NCBI GenBank assembly: GCA_000499405.2
Contig: HG738138.1
Coordinates: 7,686,888 to 7,750,887, forward strand
DNA length: 64,000 nucleotides
Source: Onchocerca volvulus
Taxonomy: Eukaryota; Nematoda; Chromadorea; Rhabditida; Onchocercidae
Direction: 5' to 3'
Made by a program: the position numbers and the translations under genes
The notes under the pieces: model-generated
What the model saw: the letters and a program-made list of their open reading frames with translations, nothing else
Databases searched by the model: none
What the model was told of the DNA's origin: nothing
In this document: piece by piece, positions 28,601 to 41,518 of the stretch
How positions within the stretch are numbered: the stretch's first letter is position 1
How the letters are laid out: each line of letters begins with the position of its first letter

Positions 28601-31600
28601 ACGTTTTCCACTTCATGCAGATTTTTTTTATTTTTCGAACCTGTTTGTTGATTGGTTTTAGGAAATCTATTACAGGGCCTATTTTGTCTGGACATTCAGT
28701 TACCAGATTTGATAGTGGCCTCTTCACACTTGTGGCGGGTAACAGTGTTGGCACGGTCAATGTTACAGTTCATGTGACTGTGGAATGTAAGCATTATTGT
28801 CTTAAATTTTTTCTGGATGTACTCGATAATAACAAACAATGCACACCCGAAAATTAAAGCTTCTTGAGCTTGCCTTTCGGAAATTTCCGAAGAATATGTT
28901 GTTGCTAGCTTTCTTAAAGGAGTTTGGAAGGAATACTTATTCTGAAAAGTGAATTGTGACAATTCTGTCTTCATGTCTCATGACTTTTTGTCTTTTTTAT
29001 GCAAACTTTTTTGGATATTCAGATGCAGCATATGTGACACACGTAACTTCGCCAGTAGTAGCATCGGTAGGTGAGGAAGTAGTTATGGAATGTGAAGTGG
29101 ATGGCGTTCCTAAGCTTGATGGTATGGTAAAATGGTTACGTGGAGAGCAAATTATTGAAGGAGTCTCACTTGTTGGACAAACCAGAGCTGTTATGCGACT
29201 TAATGCTTCTTTTGAAACAAGTGGTTCTTATACTTGTCTTGCCGATAATGGAAAAGGGGTGGTTAGTTGTTTTCATTTGCCCTTTTCAAATGAAAATTTG
29301 CTTTCTAGTCCTGTGTTCTTAACTTGACCAAGTACTGCTCTTATCAAATTTTGGTTGTTTTCTTCAGTATCTTTGAATGTGTTGAAGATTATGAATAAGT
29401 TATAACGAATTGGTGGTCGTTTAATGGAATTTAATGCTAGGTTTTAAAATTCTTATATTATTTAAGGCTAATCGCACTGTGGCTTATCTATTGGTCAACC
29501 GTGCACCGGCAATCGTTAGGCAGCCATCGCTTTTACGAGCAGCTGGACCTTTGGGCGGACGGGTGCAATTGCGCTGTAGAGCGCATGCAGTTCCGGATGC
29601 TCACTTCCAGTGGATCGTTCAAGGCCAGTCAAGCCTAGTCCGACGTAATAGTTCTAAATATTCCTTCACAGTCCTTCAATTAAATTATTCCACATTTGAG
29701 GTTGGTGTCATTTCCGTAATTTAAACGAATCTTTAGTTTTTTTTTTAAATTTAAATCATGATACTTAAAAATTTATGAAGTAGTTATTAAAAGGTGTAAG
29801 AAACACATAAATTGCAGGGTGTGCTTTACATTTCTTCCTTGGATCGTTACGACTATCAGCATCCGGTAAAATGTTTCGCAATAAATAGGTATGGAGAAGA
29901 TACTGTTGAGATTTGGGTCAGTCCTCCAACAGCCCCAGACACTCCAGTCTCATTACGAGTTTCAAATATTACAAAGAATTCTGTATCATTTAACTGGATT
30001 CCTGGTTTTGATGGAGGTTCGGAACAAATATTTGAAATTCGTTATCAAACGTCCATGGAAAATGTTTATCATATCGTTAATTCGTCATTTCCGGTTGGTT
30101 TTTTCAAAATTTCTAAAGTTTCACATCATTACTGTTGAATAAAATAAGTTGGGATAACAGACTGCATTTCATATATCAATAAGTTTTTCGACTGTCGACC
30201 TATATTCGTCCAGTAGATTTCACGAAATATGCTTCTTTTGTATTTCTTAGTCTTTTGTGCATATCATTTGATTTTTATGGAGATTTTAAGGAAGTAGAAA
30301 TCCGAGGACTGGAACCGGCTTCTCTGTACGAAATCTCAATCCGGGCACGTAATAAACGTGGTATGGTATCAGAATTTTCTCGACCACCTATTATTGTGTA
30401 CACAAAAGACGAATACGGAATGGACGTTGTTAGTGTGCCAAAGGTTGGCGAGTATTGCGTGCACATTTTAGAATTTCGAAGTCTTTAATATTTCAAAATT
30501 ATAACTTATTTTGACTGCTTTGAAGAATTGAGTTTTGGGACGGTGAAGCTCTAAAATAGTATTAGTTTGTTTTAGAAAGATTCTTTCCCTGTGCCAGTAA
30601 TCGTATTATTCGGCATATGTTGCGTAATTCTGCTATTAATAAATTGCTTTGTACTCTGTTATATGCATCGACGGAAACGGAGGAAGAAGATGCAAGGTGA
30701 GTTTGGTAACGTTTAATTTCTTCACTTCCTGAAATCCTATTTAATAGATTTTAATTAGTTTTTCTTATCGACAAAATGGTCTCTTATGTTATTCACTCGA
30801 TGTAATTTTCCAGAAAAAACAGAGATGATACGAAAAGCTAATAATAGTAGCTCAGATGTAAAGTTGGTACAGATGTACGGAGCGTTAACAAGTGTTGAAA
30901 GCCCATGTAGGCCAGATTCAACCAATACAAACAGAAGCGAATTGGGTCATGAACCAGATTCCGAGGATGACCAAAGTTTGCGAACAATGATTGTATGTGT
31001 TAATTTATTTTGCAAATATTCTCTATTTCTATTTCTTGTTTCCTCCCCAGTAAACATTCTCTACTGTTTATGTTGATCGAAATTTATTTTTTGAGGAGGT
31101 CAGTCCAAATGGATATGTGCAACAAGTGGATCCAGTTAATTATTATGAACGGGAATGTTTGGTTGAATATGAATTTGATCGTAAGTCATAACTTTCTTTA
31201 TTTTCCAAATCTCAGTTTTGCACTTTTCTTATTTGTATTGCTGGGAAATGCATTTGTCAACTTTTAGCAAATCTATGTGGTGATGTTATCAAATCCAATA
31301 CGTTGCAAAGGTCACCGCATAATTACGACAATCTTCGCTATCCTGTACTTTTTTGAGTGTTTCTATTTATTTGAAATAAAACAAACAAAAAGGAATATTT
31401 GCGTTTCATGTAATTTTTCCATTAATTGATGAATGCAAGCGGAAATCCCTACAAGCTTAATAATTTTAAGTATTGGTTTTCAGAAGGTTATAGATTATTA
31501 GCCAAAATTATTAAATGAAAAGTTTTTTTATGTAGAAATTATCGGAAAACGGTGATACGTCAGTCAGTTTTATGGATGGAGGTTCACTGTCGCTGATGAC

Positions 31601-31787
31601 GGATGTGAATGATGTTAGTTCTCCACGTCGTATACATAAACCACGTGTCATTGATTCCAGTTCTTCAGCCAATTTGCTTGCAAATAATAATAACACCACT
31701 CCGCGAATGTTGAGCACATTTCTGCATCGTGGTGGAATACATACCACTCCATTTAATTTTGCCCATGTTGACGGTGACCTTGTATAA
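23619..31787 (+). CDS. syg-2: SYG-2/nephrin-family Ig adhesion receptor
   Basis: Complete 24-exon model, about 1265 aa. Exons: 23619-23714, 23806-23900, 24119-24300, 24725-24950, 25034-25125, 25380-25552, 26114-26237, 26319-26397, 26553-26773, 26881-27014, 27610-27766, 27866-28046, 28172-28317, 28434-28598, 28676-28786, 29023-29261, 29467-29700, 29818-30093, 30291-30443, 30576-30696, 30814-30992, 31096-31180, 31268-31344, 31536-31787. Signal peptide MQVVLLTTIILQWLRLAYG; six Ig domains with Cys/Trp/Cys cores; a seventh Ig-like unit without cysteines; two more Ig domains; fibronectin III (exons 18-19); a membrane span (PVIVLFGICCVILLI) followed by basic MHRRKRRKK; and a cytoplasmic tail of about 200 residues ending DGDLV. 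This order (6 Ig, spacer, 2 Ig, FN3, TM) is that of nephrin and C. elegans SYG-2, which binds SYG-1 to set synaptic partner choice. All internal phases agree. The junctions around exon 22 are the least certain. Confidence 0.92.
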
Positions 31788-33399
31788 CTTTTAATTTTAG
31801 AAGTCTAGTGTTTCATGTATAAATAATTTGTGAGATCCGGTTAGGCGCAGTGGTCTTTGACAACATCACACAGGTAAAGTTATGCCAAATCCCAAAATAA
31901 GCTAAATTATTCAAAGCCTGTAGTATAGGTTGGAAATGATGGTTTGCGAAATTGTTACCATAACAATTAGAAAATCATATTTGGTTCCTGGAAATAACAA
32001 ACAGTTGTCATTTTTGATTTCCCTAATTATTGAAAATATTACAATCATGACATTTTCATTGGCAGGCACTTACGTTATTCTCGAAAAAGTTAACTCGGGT
32101 GTTTACCGACGGGTTTTCCTTTTTTTTTTTTTATTCAGAGTTATGCTTTTCTGTGGCAGTTTTCTTGAATATTTTATTCTCCTTAATTTCTAAATTTCTT
32201 TGTTGTAAATTTATTTTTGTATTCCTGCCACTTTCATACTTTTCTTTCTTTTTAAAATGTACTAATAACTTTCTGGAAGAAATGCGACTAATTTTAGAAT
32301 GATTTCAACCAGTATACTATTTATGTGTTGCCTTTTTTGTTAGCTGGTTTTAACTTGTGTTAATTTTTTCAACTAGCTGCCTCATTATGTGTCCACAAAT
32401 TTATACTACTTTTTTTTTTATTTTTTTTTTTTTAGATTTCATTTTTTACGAAGTTCGAATATTCATATTTGATCAGCCATCCATTTTAGGCAAATTTATT
32501 TGCTTTATCAAATGCCCAAAGTTGTTGGTCCTCTGACCAGTTCTGTTGTCGCATGTACTTGTAAATTTTGTCTTAAATTTTATTTTTAGTTATCCTTGGT
32601 TTGCTCAAACCGTTGCCATTTTACAGTTCTTCGTAGTTCATGTAAAATGTCGAGCTCTGAAAATTGGAAGTTATACGTTATGATGTTCTATACAAACTTT
32701 AAATAAAGATGTTTCCATTTTCTTCTGTAATATAGAACATATTAGTTTCTTCAGTAGTACCACCATTGGATAAGTTGAAATGGATGAGGTCGTAATTTTT
32801 TTTCCGGCAGGCTGGTACTTGTCAGGTGTGTGTAGTTGTGGCATTATCGTGGTTTATCCAATATTCTTGAGTTCGGGAATGTAACGTTCCTAACTAGTCT
32901 GGAGTGATGGGATTGTCTTTTGAATTGGTCGTTGCAGCAGTTGGTAAGATTGGGAGGTAACAAAAACAGGAGAAAAATAGTTCGATTTTTAGAAGCGGGG
33001 ATGGCGCTGAATTTCCCAAGTCGATGCAAGCGAAGTAGTTGGTGAATTGCAAGTTGCGTCGTAGTTTTTTGGACTTCAGATGATTATGGTATTATATTTA
33101 AGTTTCCGGACTAGACACATCCTGTACAACTATTATGGTGGAGTCTCGTGTATCCCTAAGAGGAAGAGAGAAAGGAAGAAGGGGTTGAAGGTGGCTTCTC
33201 AAGTTTTCACAAAAGATTACTTTTGAATTAGCTATGAATTCTTGATAATGCCGAAGCAGTATCGTTGGCAGAATGGACGGTTTATTATTTGTTGGTCAAA
33301 TATTTCGAAAAATCACCATGGATACTGGGATTTGAGCTTAGACAGGATGGACTCGTTGACATGTTCAAGTTCCTACGCACAAGCCTGATCTGTCACCGA
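31788..33399. other. 3' UTR and intergenic region
   Basis: A long AT-rich 3' region of the SYG-2-like gene, with an AATAAA at 32702-32707 about 0.9 kb after the stop. No other gene is seen. Confidence 0.5.
32702..32707 (+). terminator. Candidate poly(A) signal AATAAA for the SYG-2-like gene
   Basis: A canonical hexamer downstream of the stop at 31785-31787. Its distance implies a long 3' UTR. It is the best candidate I noticed, but other sites are possible. Confidence 0.35.
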
Positions 33400-36300
33400 A
33401 TGCCTTGCTGCTACTTACTGCCCAATATCTTCATTGTCCGCCTTCTCATGCTTGTTTACTGCCAATTTGTTACTACCAAGCAGCGTTTTGAACGTTACGC
33501 ATTGCCAACAGATCATATTGTGGTATTTCATTTTCATCTTTCATTGGCTTTTATAATAAAACTGCTGAATTTATAATCATCCATGAACTTCAATTCCATT
33601 TTGATTGAAATTCAGAAATGTTTTACAGGCTTACTTGGGCTTTCTAAAATGATGATAACTTTGCCTAGTCTAGGCTGCCTTTACAAAGCAGTTTTGAAAT
33701 CTCTACCGTCTATTGGAGGAGTGATTCTTTATTCTCTTCCATTTATTTTGAAAACTTCCTTTTAAAACCTTAGAGATTAGAAAAAAGGAGCACATATGAT
33801 TTGTTCCTGAAACAAAGGATTAGATCTTATAATGTGCTGAATTTCCAATTGAAATGACATAAAGATCATTCCATAGGTGCATTCATCCAATTCCAATGTT
33901 TCTGTCACCGACTGGGTAGTTGTTATCTCAGATGAATCAAAAGTTGAATTCCAAGAAAAGTTTCTGCGTGGGAAAGTTTGGTCGGGTAACTCGACACTGA
34001 ACTTTCAACCGCATGGTCAAACGGAAAATTTTTCTGCTCACGATGATGTGTTTTCCATTTTCGAACTTTCACAAGTAATGTTGCAAACAAAATGCGAACA
34101 GATTCAGATAAGTTTATTGTTTCTACATAGGGAAAATTGTTTTCTTTAATTGCGAACCGTTCCAAGAAAGTTGTTTTATTCGAAAAAGAGGTAAATCTCA
34201 TGTAAAATTTTCCCAATTGCATGTTTAAAGGGAAAGGGAACTGCTGTAGCAACTGAATTGATTATTGCAGACCTTTTGAATGTTCAGCATGATGATTAAT
34301 TCTCAAAAATTCTTTACACTATCCATTGTCGACTAAATTAAAAAAGATCTTTTTATCTCTCGCTATCAGCATGATAGTTTCAAAATGATTAATTTATTTT
34401 CAAGGATTATGATCGTTTTGTTTTTCCAAGATTAGGAAAGGATTTCGTTTTTCCTAAAGATCTTCATTTAAGGTCGAAGAAGGAGAAGAGAAAAGACTGA
34501 TAGTTGGAATTTCTTCAAAATCCCAGTTTTTTAAACATTTTTGTCGAAATGCAAACTTTTTTAGGGTGAATCTCTGCACTCACTGACGATTTAACGCATT
34601 AATTAGTTTATAAAATTCGGTTAGCTATGATATCAAAGAAATATTCTCTTCCGAAACGCATTAATTAGTTTATAAAATTCGGTTAGCTATGATATCAAAG
34701 AAATATTCGCTTCCGACCTTTATTTTTTTCTTTTTCAATATTATTTCATTTTGACTAGACTAAAGTTCGTAATTAATTAACTAATTAATGGGTTCGACTT
34801 TCAGATGTTTCTGAGGTCAAACCGAAGCACTGATGGTCATTCATATATGGAATATAGAGCCGATAAGAATGTCAACTTAATTTTCTCCAGCGGTATTACT
34901 CAAGTAAATGCATTTAGTGGCCGATGGGCTCATGTTTCGGTTGTTACCTGGCAGTTACCTGTGTCCAGTAAAGTTACCATCGGTTCCAATGTTTTGAGTA
35001 ATCTCAGTCGACAGCTTCATATTGTTTCAGTCAATAGTGACTACAACATTAATATAACTGTTTTCGATGCACAGGTCAAATCTTCAAGATTTTTATACTG
35101 TTCTATATTTTTATTGATCATTTGAGTATATTGATTCATTTCTCTTTTAAAAAAAAATTTTTTTCTGAGATTCTTGCAATTTTCTGCTCTAGTTTTTTTT
35201 TTCTAAGAACTACTATAATTTCACGATGACAGCTATTTTTACTTTACCAGCAATTCTTGCAAATCTTAAACAAACAACGTTATTCAGATGCAAATGCGAT
35301 ATGGAAATATCACTGTACAGATAACATCAGATTATCGTTTTTTGAGGATAAGATCAGAACTGTACGTTGTTAATTTAAAAACTGTTATATCACCTTTCGA
35401 AATTTCGATTTCTGATCAAGAGATGATTGTACGATGCGAAAATGAACAAGCAATGGTGCAGTTGCTCCCTAACTCGTCGAATATTATCATTGGCATAAAT
35501 CAGTATTCCAGGTATTTGAGTTTTCAGCAAACATTCGTTGCAAAATCCAAAGTTTTGTGTTTTATGGTTTTTAAAAAGCTATTCAGAAGAGTTCTTTTTC
35601 ATCTTTTTTGCTTCACTGCATAAAAGTAGTACTACTTTTCATAGAATGATCATTGATCGCGGAAGAGAAGCGGTAGTTCTAGGAGGTCGAGAAGTACGTC
35701 CAGCTGGCAATATCAATCTTTTATCAATGCAGTTAAAAATTTTATTGAAATCTGGCAATATTAGCTTCATTCATGCATCTACAAATCGTTCACAAATTGC
35801 AATGCAGTCCACCTCAACAAATGTTCGTATTTTCTTTTCCATTAACTCAACTTTTTTTTTTTTTTTTTTTTGTAGATCGCTGGATTGATTGGGAAAATCG
35901 AAGCACAAAAACTGAAATTATATTGATGGATCTTTTGAAATCCATCCCTAGCACAAAAATGAATTCAATATCTGCAATAATTCTGTAACGGTTATTTTTA
36001 TGTGTTGCAGATGGCTTCAACTGCTGCGCACCATGCCGTGGATATCATTGGTGGGAGAATAAATTTAGATATTTTCACGGGTAACATTTCAATGAATATC
36101 ATTGCAGACACTCATTTAGAATCATTACCTACAATGATAACTCCATTTCTAACTCCTCAGGATAATTTTGAAGATATCAGAATAGATGATTCGAATCGTA
36201 ATTTTCCCACAGATGAACAAAATAGCAGTAATGATTCGGTATCAGCCACTCAAGTACCATTTACAATGGTTAGCCATTCAGTTTCAAATGAAAACAGTGA

Positions 36301-37295
36301 TTTCCGAGCTAAAGTTACTGCAGCAACAGATGATTATATTCCTGAATCTGCTTTTACAATTCCGTTGCTTTTTCTGTCAACCATAAAACCTACTAGCACA
36401 GTTTCGCTTGTACTTCCTGAACCATCATTAGCAACCATTTTGCCAAGAAGGACAACTTCAACGCCTTTAAGCTCTACTAGAAGTACAGCTTTATCATATT
36501 CTGAGAAAATCACTTCACATATAAGTTTTATTACTAAAACTACAAGCACGGAACGAATTAGTACTTTGATGGACACGTCCAATTGGCCAAAAGTTGACGA
36601 AACAACTGCAGATACATCAAATACGTCAACAGTGGCTCCTTCAAGCATGTTACCCACGTTATTGACCGTGTATTCCAGTCCTTCATTCTCGCCAACGGAT
36701 ATGCCTTCTAGTATGTTATCCAGTTCTTCGGCGACTATGTTTTCAAGCATTCCAGATATTCCGGTTAGAACACTGACCAGCAGCCGAACAGCTGAAATCA
36801 CGATTAGCAACATGTCTGTCACTTCTCTCATTCCACAATCATTTACTAGTACTTCGATAATAAACAGCTCTGGTAGTATTCCTGGAAATGAATATACTGA
36901 CGATGAGAACAACGAAAATGTTCAAACCGATTTGATTGAATTTAGCTGGGATAATTTTGGAGAAAGTAGCATACCTATTACGACGACTACCACCGTGATT
37001 GCCATTATGGCGCATACAGGTAAATTCTATCTAACCATATTAATTTTGAATTTTGGAAAATTTGAAGTACAGATAGCAACTTTACAGCCAAATATTATTT
37101 ATTATAAATGTGATTCGTCCGATCGTTCTTCTCAATCTTTTATTCTTTAAAACCTCGATTTTGTGAATGATCCGATCTTCGACATAATTATTTGGCAGCA
37201 TATCATATTCCGTAAAATCTCAAACTGGAATATATTATCTATGAAATCGTATTAAGTATATATTATCTATGGAATCGTTGGAAGCAGCAAAAATG

Positions 37296-37333
<38 letters not shown>

Positions 37334-39534
37334 AGATGAAGGGAAAAGTCTCGCACCAGAAAAAGCACGAAGTACCGAGTGTATCGATATAGAACCATCA
37401 AAAAAGCAGAGTACCCGTAAGTTGAAGTGTCATTATTGTTTTCCTTGCTTTTATTTAGATCTCGTCTTTTTTTTTTTTTTTTTTGAAAGTCAAAAGCTTA
37501 ATGGAATCAATTTCAGTCTTATCTACTTCATACTTTAAAAGTTTAATGGATTTCTCGAAACCAAATTTTACCGAAAGTAATTCAGCACTGCATTACTTTT
37601 GATATTTAAGTGTTTGTTGACTTTAAGTTTAATTCTGTAGTTCCTTTGTTTCCATGTTCTGAAAAGCTTTTTTTTTTTCATGTTCCGATTGCCTAAACTT
37701 CATATATCACATTAGTGTAGTGTTCTCTCCTCAAGATTTATATATTTTTTTGCTGATTGCATATGCTGAGAGCAGCGAGTATTTATGTTCCCTATCACGA
37801 TTCATAGATATTATCCTGAGCAAAATCGCAAATGCTGAATAATGAAAAAATATTGACCGAACTTACACCAATGGTTTAACATCATTATTTGCAGCATTAC
37901 CAACAGTAATGGTTACATCAAAAACAACAGCAAAACCAATTACTGTGAAAACAAACCGCTCAATTGGTCAAATTTCGTAATTTTCATTAGATACTTTAAG
38001 TGATTCCTTACTCATACTTTCTTATCACTCTTTTATCTCTTCGGAAATTGCAGGCTCGGCATGGACTCCGTTTGCTTCTTTACCATTTGAATTCCCACCA
38101 ACTACTCATTATCCTTCCACTGATTCATCTCGAAAGGGTTGTTTATTTTATGATTATTTCTTTTTCTGAATAACATAACGATAGGATATAAATTCATTGC
38201 ATATCTTTTCTTTTCTTTTAACTAAGGTTCTCAAATTTGCGCTATATTTCAGGCAATTCCATCCAACAAAATGATGAAGCAAAAAGTGAAATAACTTTTG
38301 TTAGAAATGAAATTTCGAAGAGTGAGGACTGGAACAAAAGTGCTTTTGATGCTCCTTCTGTTCCCATGATCACTTCTCTGAAAGAACTTTTCGGTAAAAT
38401 CATACAATATGGTTCTCCAAGAAAGGAAAATCAAAGTAATCATGGAAATCCAGAAACTGAATTCGAACAGCAGCAAAATTTCTATTCCAGCAGTAAATTC
38501 AAGCGTGCATTGTCTGGCCTTGAAAATGAAGAAATTTACGAAATTCAGCTGAAAATCCCGCTTGATATTAGTTTAACGGCAGTGGAATTGGATCGTGAAT
38601 TGTTGTTGGCACTGAAAAAATTTATGCTTTTCACTAATTTGAATGAACGACAATTACCGATCAGTGAAGATGCAATACGGATTAAAGTCATTTTTAACTT
38701 TGTTCCTCCATGCGCTTTGGATTTAATTTTGATTTGTACGAGTCAATTTCGTTTTAGTGATTATTTCTCTACTGAGTGCGCTTTTCATTATTGTGAGATA
38801 AAACTTTCGAAATCTAGATGTGCAGCAGGAAATATTAAAATATAAGGTAAAAAAGGCTCAACATTTCAAGCTTTATCATCATTTATTAGTTCCAAGTGTT
38901 AAATTTTAAGGGTTACACTTTATACTTGTTCATAATGGAGACTACTATTTTTCCTAAATTTTTTGTTCTCAGTCATTGCTGAAATTTTTCAGATAACAAA
39001 AATGGAACGAAACGGTGAATATCTGAAAGTACTCTACTCAGTATCTGTTAACACAAAAGTGGCTCCCTACACTAGTGGTTTTAATGATAAAGTAAGCTAT
39101 TTCCTTTACATAGAAAATCGAAATTTATTTCTTGATGAAGCCACCACTAAAAACTAGAAAACCAATTAAAAGGCGACAAGTTTTTCTTTCAATTATGAAA
39201 TCTATCCACTTGGTTGAGAAATCGGAATTATTTCGTAATTGATTATATCAAACTGTTGCAAAAATCAAATTTCATAGTAAAAAGACTCGATGTAATCAAT
39301 CGTAACTTATTGAAGATAAATGAAGCATCCAATTGCGCTCAAAATCCTGGACCCAATGGGGCTGAATTACTGTTCGTAATAGTTGGTATTCTGATTTTTG
39401 TGTTATTTTTCGCTGGTATTCTATTGGTTTGCCACAAACAGTGTCGCAAGTTTGTGATAAGATCGCTTTTTAATAAGTTCTATTCTCAAGTCAGTGAATA
39501 CAGCGTAATGAATCATTATTTTACATCGTTATGA
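33400..39534 (+). CDS. Mucin-like type I membrane protein with SEA-like region
   Basis: Twelve-exon model, about 1004 aa: 33400-33522, 33877-34074, 34805-35074, 35288-35511, 35645-35822, 36011-37019, 37336-37416, 37895-37966, 38054-38137, 38253-38686, 38993-39077 (or 39091), 39278 (or 39316)-39534. Signal peptide from Met 33400 (hydrophobic core NIFIVRLLMLVYC). Then about 330 residues rich in beta-prone sequence and N-glycosylation sequons (NVS, NST, NFS, NIT, NSS, NIS). Then a long Ser/Thr/Pro-rich mucin-type segment, mostly in the 1009-base exon. The region encoded by exons 10-11 alternates strand- and helix-like pieces (EIQLKIP, ELDRELLLALKKF, LKVLYSVSV) as in SEA domains. A membrane span (LLFVIVGILIFVLFFAGILL) and a short tail follow. 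I recognise no named family. It lies in tandem after the SYG-2-like gene. The donor of exon 5 is weak and the last junction is ambiguous. Confidence 0.7.
34593..34717. repeat. Tandem duplication, 62-bp unit, two copies
   Basis: The unit beginning acgcattaattagtttat is repeated with a 62-base period and about one mismatch (attctcttc versus attcgcttc). It lies in the intron before exon 3 of the mucin-like gene. The near-identity implies a recent event or an assembly duplication. Confidence 0.9.
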
Positions 39535-39677
39535 CATCGTCTTTGTCTAACTGAACTATAAGTCAAGCACATCTGCATCTACAGTTCATTCTTTATTATA
39601 ATTTTTTCCCTTTTAAAAAGAATTTTTTCTTATCAAAATATCCTATTTAGTGATAGATTGATCGGCAGATCAATCAC

Positions 39678-39683
39678 AATAAA
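39678..39683 (+). terminator. Poly(A) signal AATAAA of the mucin-like gene
   Basis: About 145 bases after the stop at 39532-39534, on the coding strand. Confidence 0.5.
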
Positions 39684-40256
39684 TTCTAAATGGAAATTGA
39701 AAGCAATCTTGAGATTTTTTAAAGAAACTTTTTCATAACAATGCCTGGAATTTTCAGTTCTCTAAAATATTATTCTCTTAAATTTTTGTCCATAAACAAT
39801 ATCATTATAGGCTTTTTCGATAAGGAATTAGCTCAAGAGATATTTCCTGAAATTGTGATACTGCAGTAACAATCATTACGATATAAAACAGTGTTTGTCA
39901 CAAATTGATTCGAGCAGGTTTTTAATTTCCCAGATTAGCAACTGTTAAACTATGTTTGCTCAGACTTTTGTGATCTCGAAGATACCACCTCAGATTTCAC
40001 TGATAATTTTTTTTTTTTTTATAACGTTTACTTGTGATTCTGTTTGTTAGTAATGCTTGTAATTATTTTCGGAATGGAAAACATCTTTCTAATTTTTCAC
40101 ATAATATGAAACTGCACATTTATTATAAAAAATTTGCTTTTAAATTTGACTCCATCATCAGCCTTACAATTCGGAAACTAGATTTGAATTCAGACTAATC
40201 ATTCAACTACTTCGAATGATTCAATTAAATTTCATATATGATATGTTTTTGCTTGT
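39684..40256. other. Convergent intergenic region
   Basis: Lies between the 3' ends of the mucin-like gene (+) and the Ly-6 gene (-). TTTATT at 40119-40124 is an AATAAA on the minus strand, about 135 bases past the Ly-6 stop and a likely poly(A) signal. Nothing else was seen. Confidence 0.5.
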
Positions 40257-41518
40257 TTAGTTCCAGAGATATTTATTCACTAAATACAAAAGGGCAATTT
40301 GTATCAGGAACAAGTGAGAACTTTGGATTTGTTTCCTTACGATACCATTGCAGAGGTTCCAATCACAAACGCATATATCTAGAGTGCCTGTAAAAGTGAA
40401 CCAGTTTTCAATGCCAACAAAAGGATTTGAAAATGCATCTTAACTTCTTTTCAATAGCGCAAAATCTTTTAGTAGACTTTGAAGACCCATTTTTTAGCTC
40501 CATTTTATCAATCTGTTGGTGAAGGCGCTCATATGAAGATGTGCCATTTTCAGGTGAATACTTCCATAAATTTTGCTTATCACTGCAACTATCTTTGTAA
40601 TGAGAGAGAGTATGAGTATTTCATTGGGTTAAAATCAATATTTAGAAAAATTGTTTTTGTTCTACATTAGAATAGAAATATTGGGAGAATTTATAGAATT
40701 GATTATCTGCTTCATTCTAACTTTATTTTAGTTTCTGCTTCACTAAAAAAAAAAAAAAAAAAACCTTTGCTATTGGTGATTTGAGTGCATCCTGGCTGCA
40801 CATTTTCATTTCGGGCATTAAATACACAGTTTCTCCAAATATGAGCTTTTCCTGCTAGGAAAAATTGCAGTAGAAAATGAATCCTTTATTTTTATCTACG
40901 TTAGATTTCGCTTGACAAGAACTATGTATTTTTTAGAAACATAAATTAAGAAGAGTTTAAATGATCTGGAAAAAGCCTACCATTATTTTTGAAAGTGAAG
41001 GTCATTTTCATACAAAGGCCATCATCGCAAACTTGTCTTCTAACAGAAATCCCTAGTGCATTTTCTGGCTGCAAATGAGAAGTTCAAGTCTCAGAATATA
41101 TTATAATCATCAAGGAATGGAAGATTTGCTAGTTTATTTTTTTATTTCAGATCGAATGTTTGCTTGATGGCTCATATTTTCGGCCTTACACGTTACTAAA
41201 TTAATGCGTGCATAACATCTCCACTTATGCTTTTATAGTTTAAGTAATATCAGTCACTCCGTTTTGTCCAGATCGTTTTCTTAAATCTCATTGACAAATT
41301 TTTTGTTCAGTAGACCACAAACTTACATCAAACTTGTTACCACATTGTTTCATTTTGGGAACAAAACGGATGTTTTCAAGCCACTTCTTCCAGCTCCAAT
41401 CTTGGACATCATCCAGAAATCCGTCAGCATCGATTGTTGTGCAAGCATAACATTTCATTGTGGAATGTCGCCCACTGACCAAAGATGTTATTTGAAGCGG
41501 AATCAAAACAGCAAGCAT
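40257..41518 (-). CDS. ODR-2/HOT-type Ly-6 GPI-anchored protein
   Basis: Complete four-exon model, 165 aa, phases exact: 41327-41518, 40981-41068, 40765-40851, 40257-40387. Start MLAVLIPLQITSLVSG reads as a signal peptide. The mature part carries the Ly-6/uPAR cysteine pattern: an opening CYAC, then QCGNKFD, QVCDDGLC, WRNC, GC, and the closing CVCDWNLCN. The protein ends in a short hydrophobic stretch (LFLIQIALLYLV) that suits a GPI-addition signal. The Trp-rich insert after the first cysteines (WSWKKW) and the spacing resemble the nematode ODR-2/HOT group, members of which act at the neuronal surface; that placement is from memory of the family. The open frame extends upstream of the chosen Met, so a longer N-terminus is possible. 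Confidence 0.75.
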
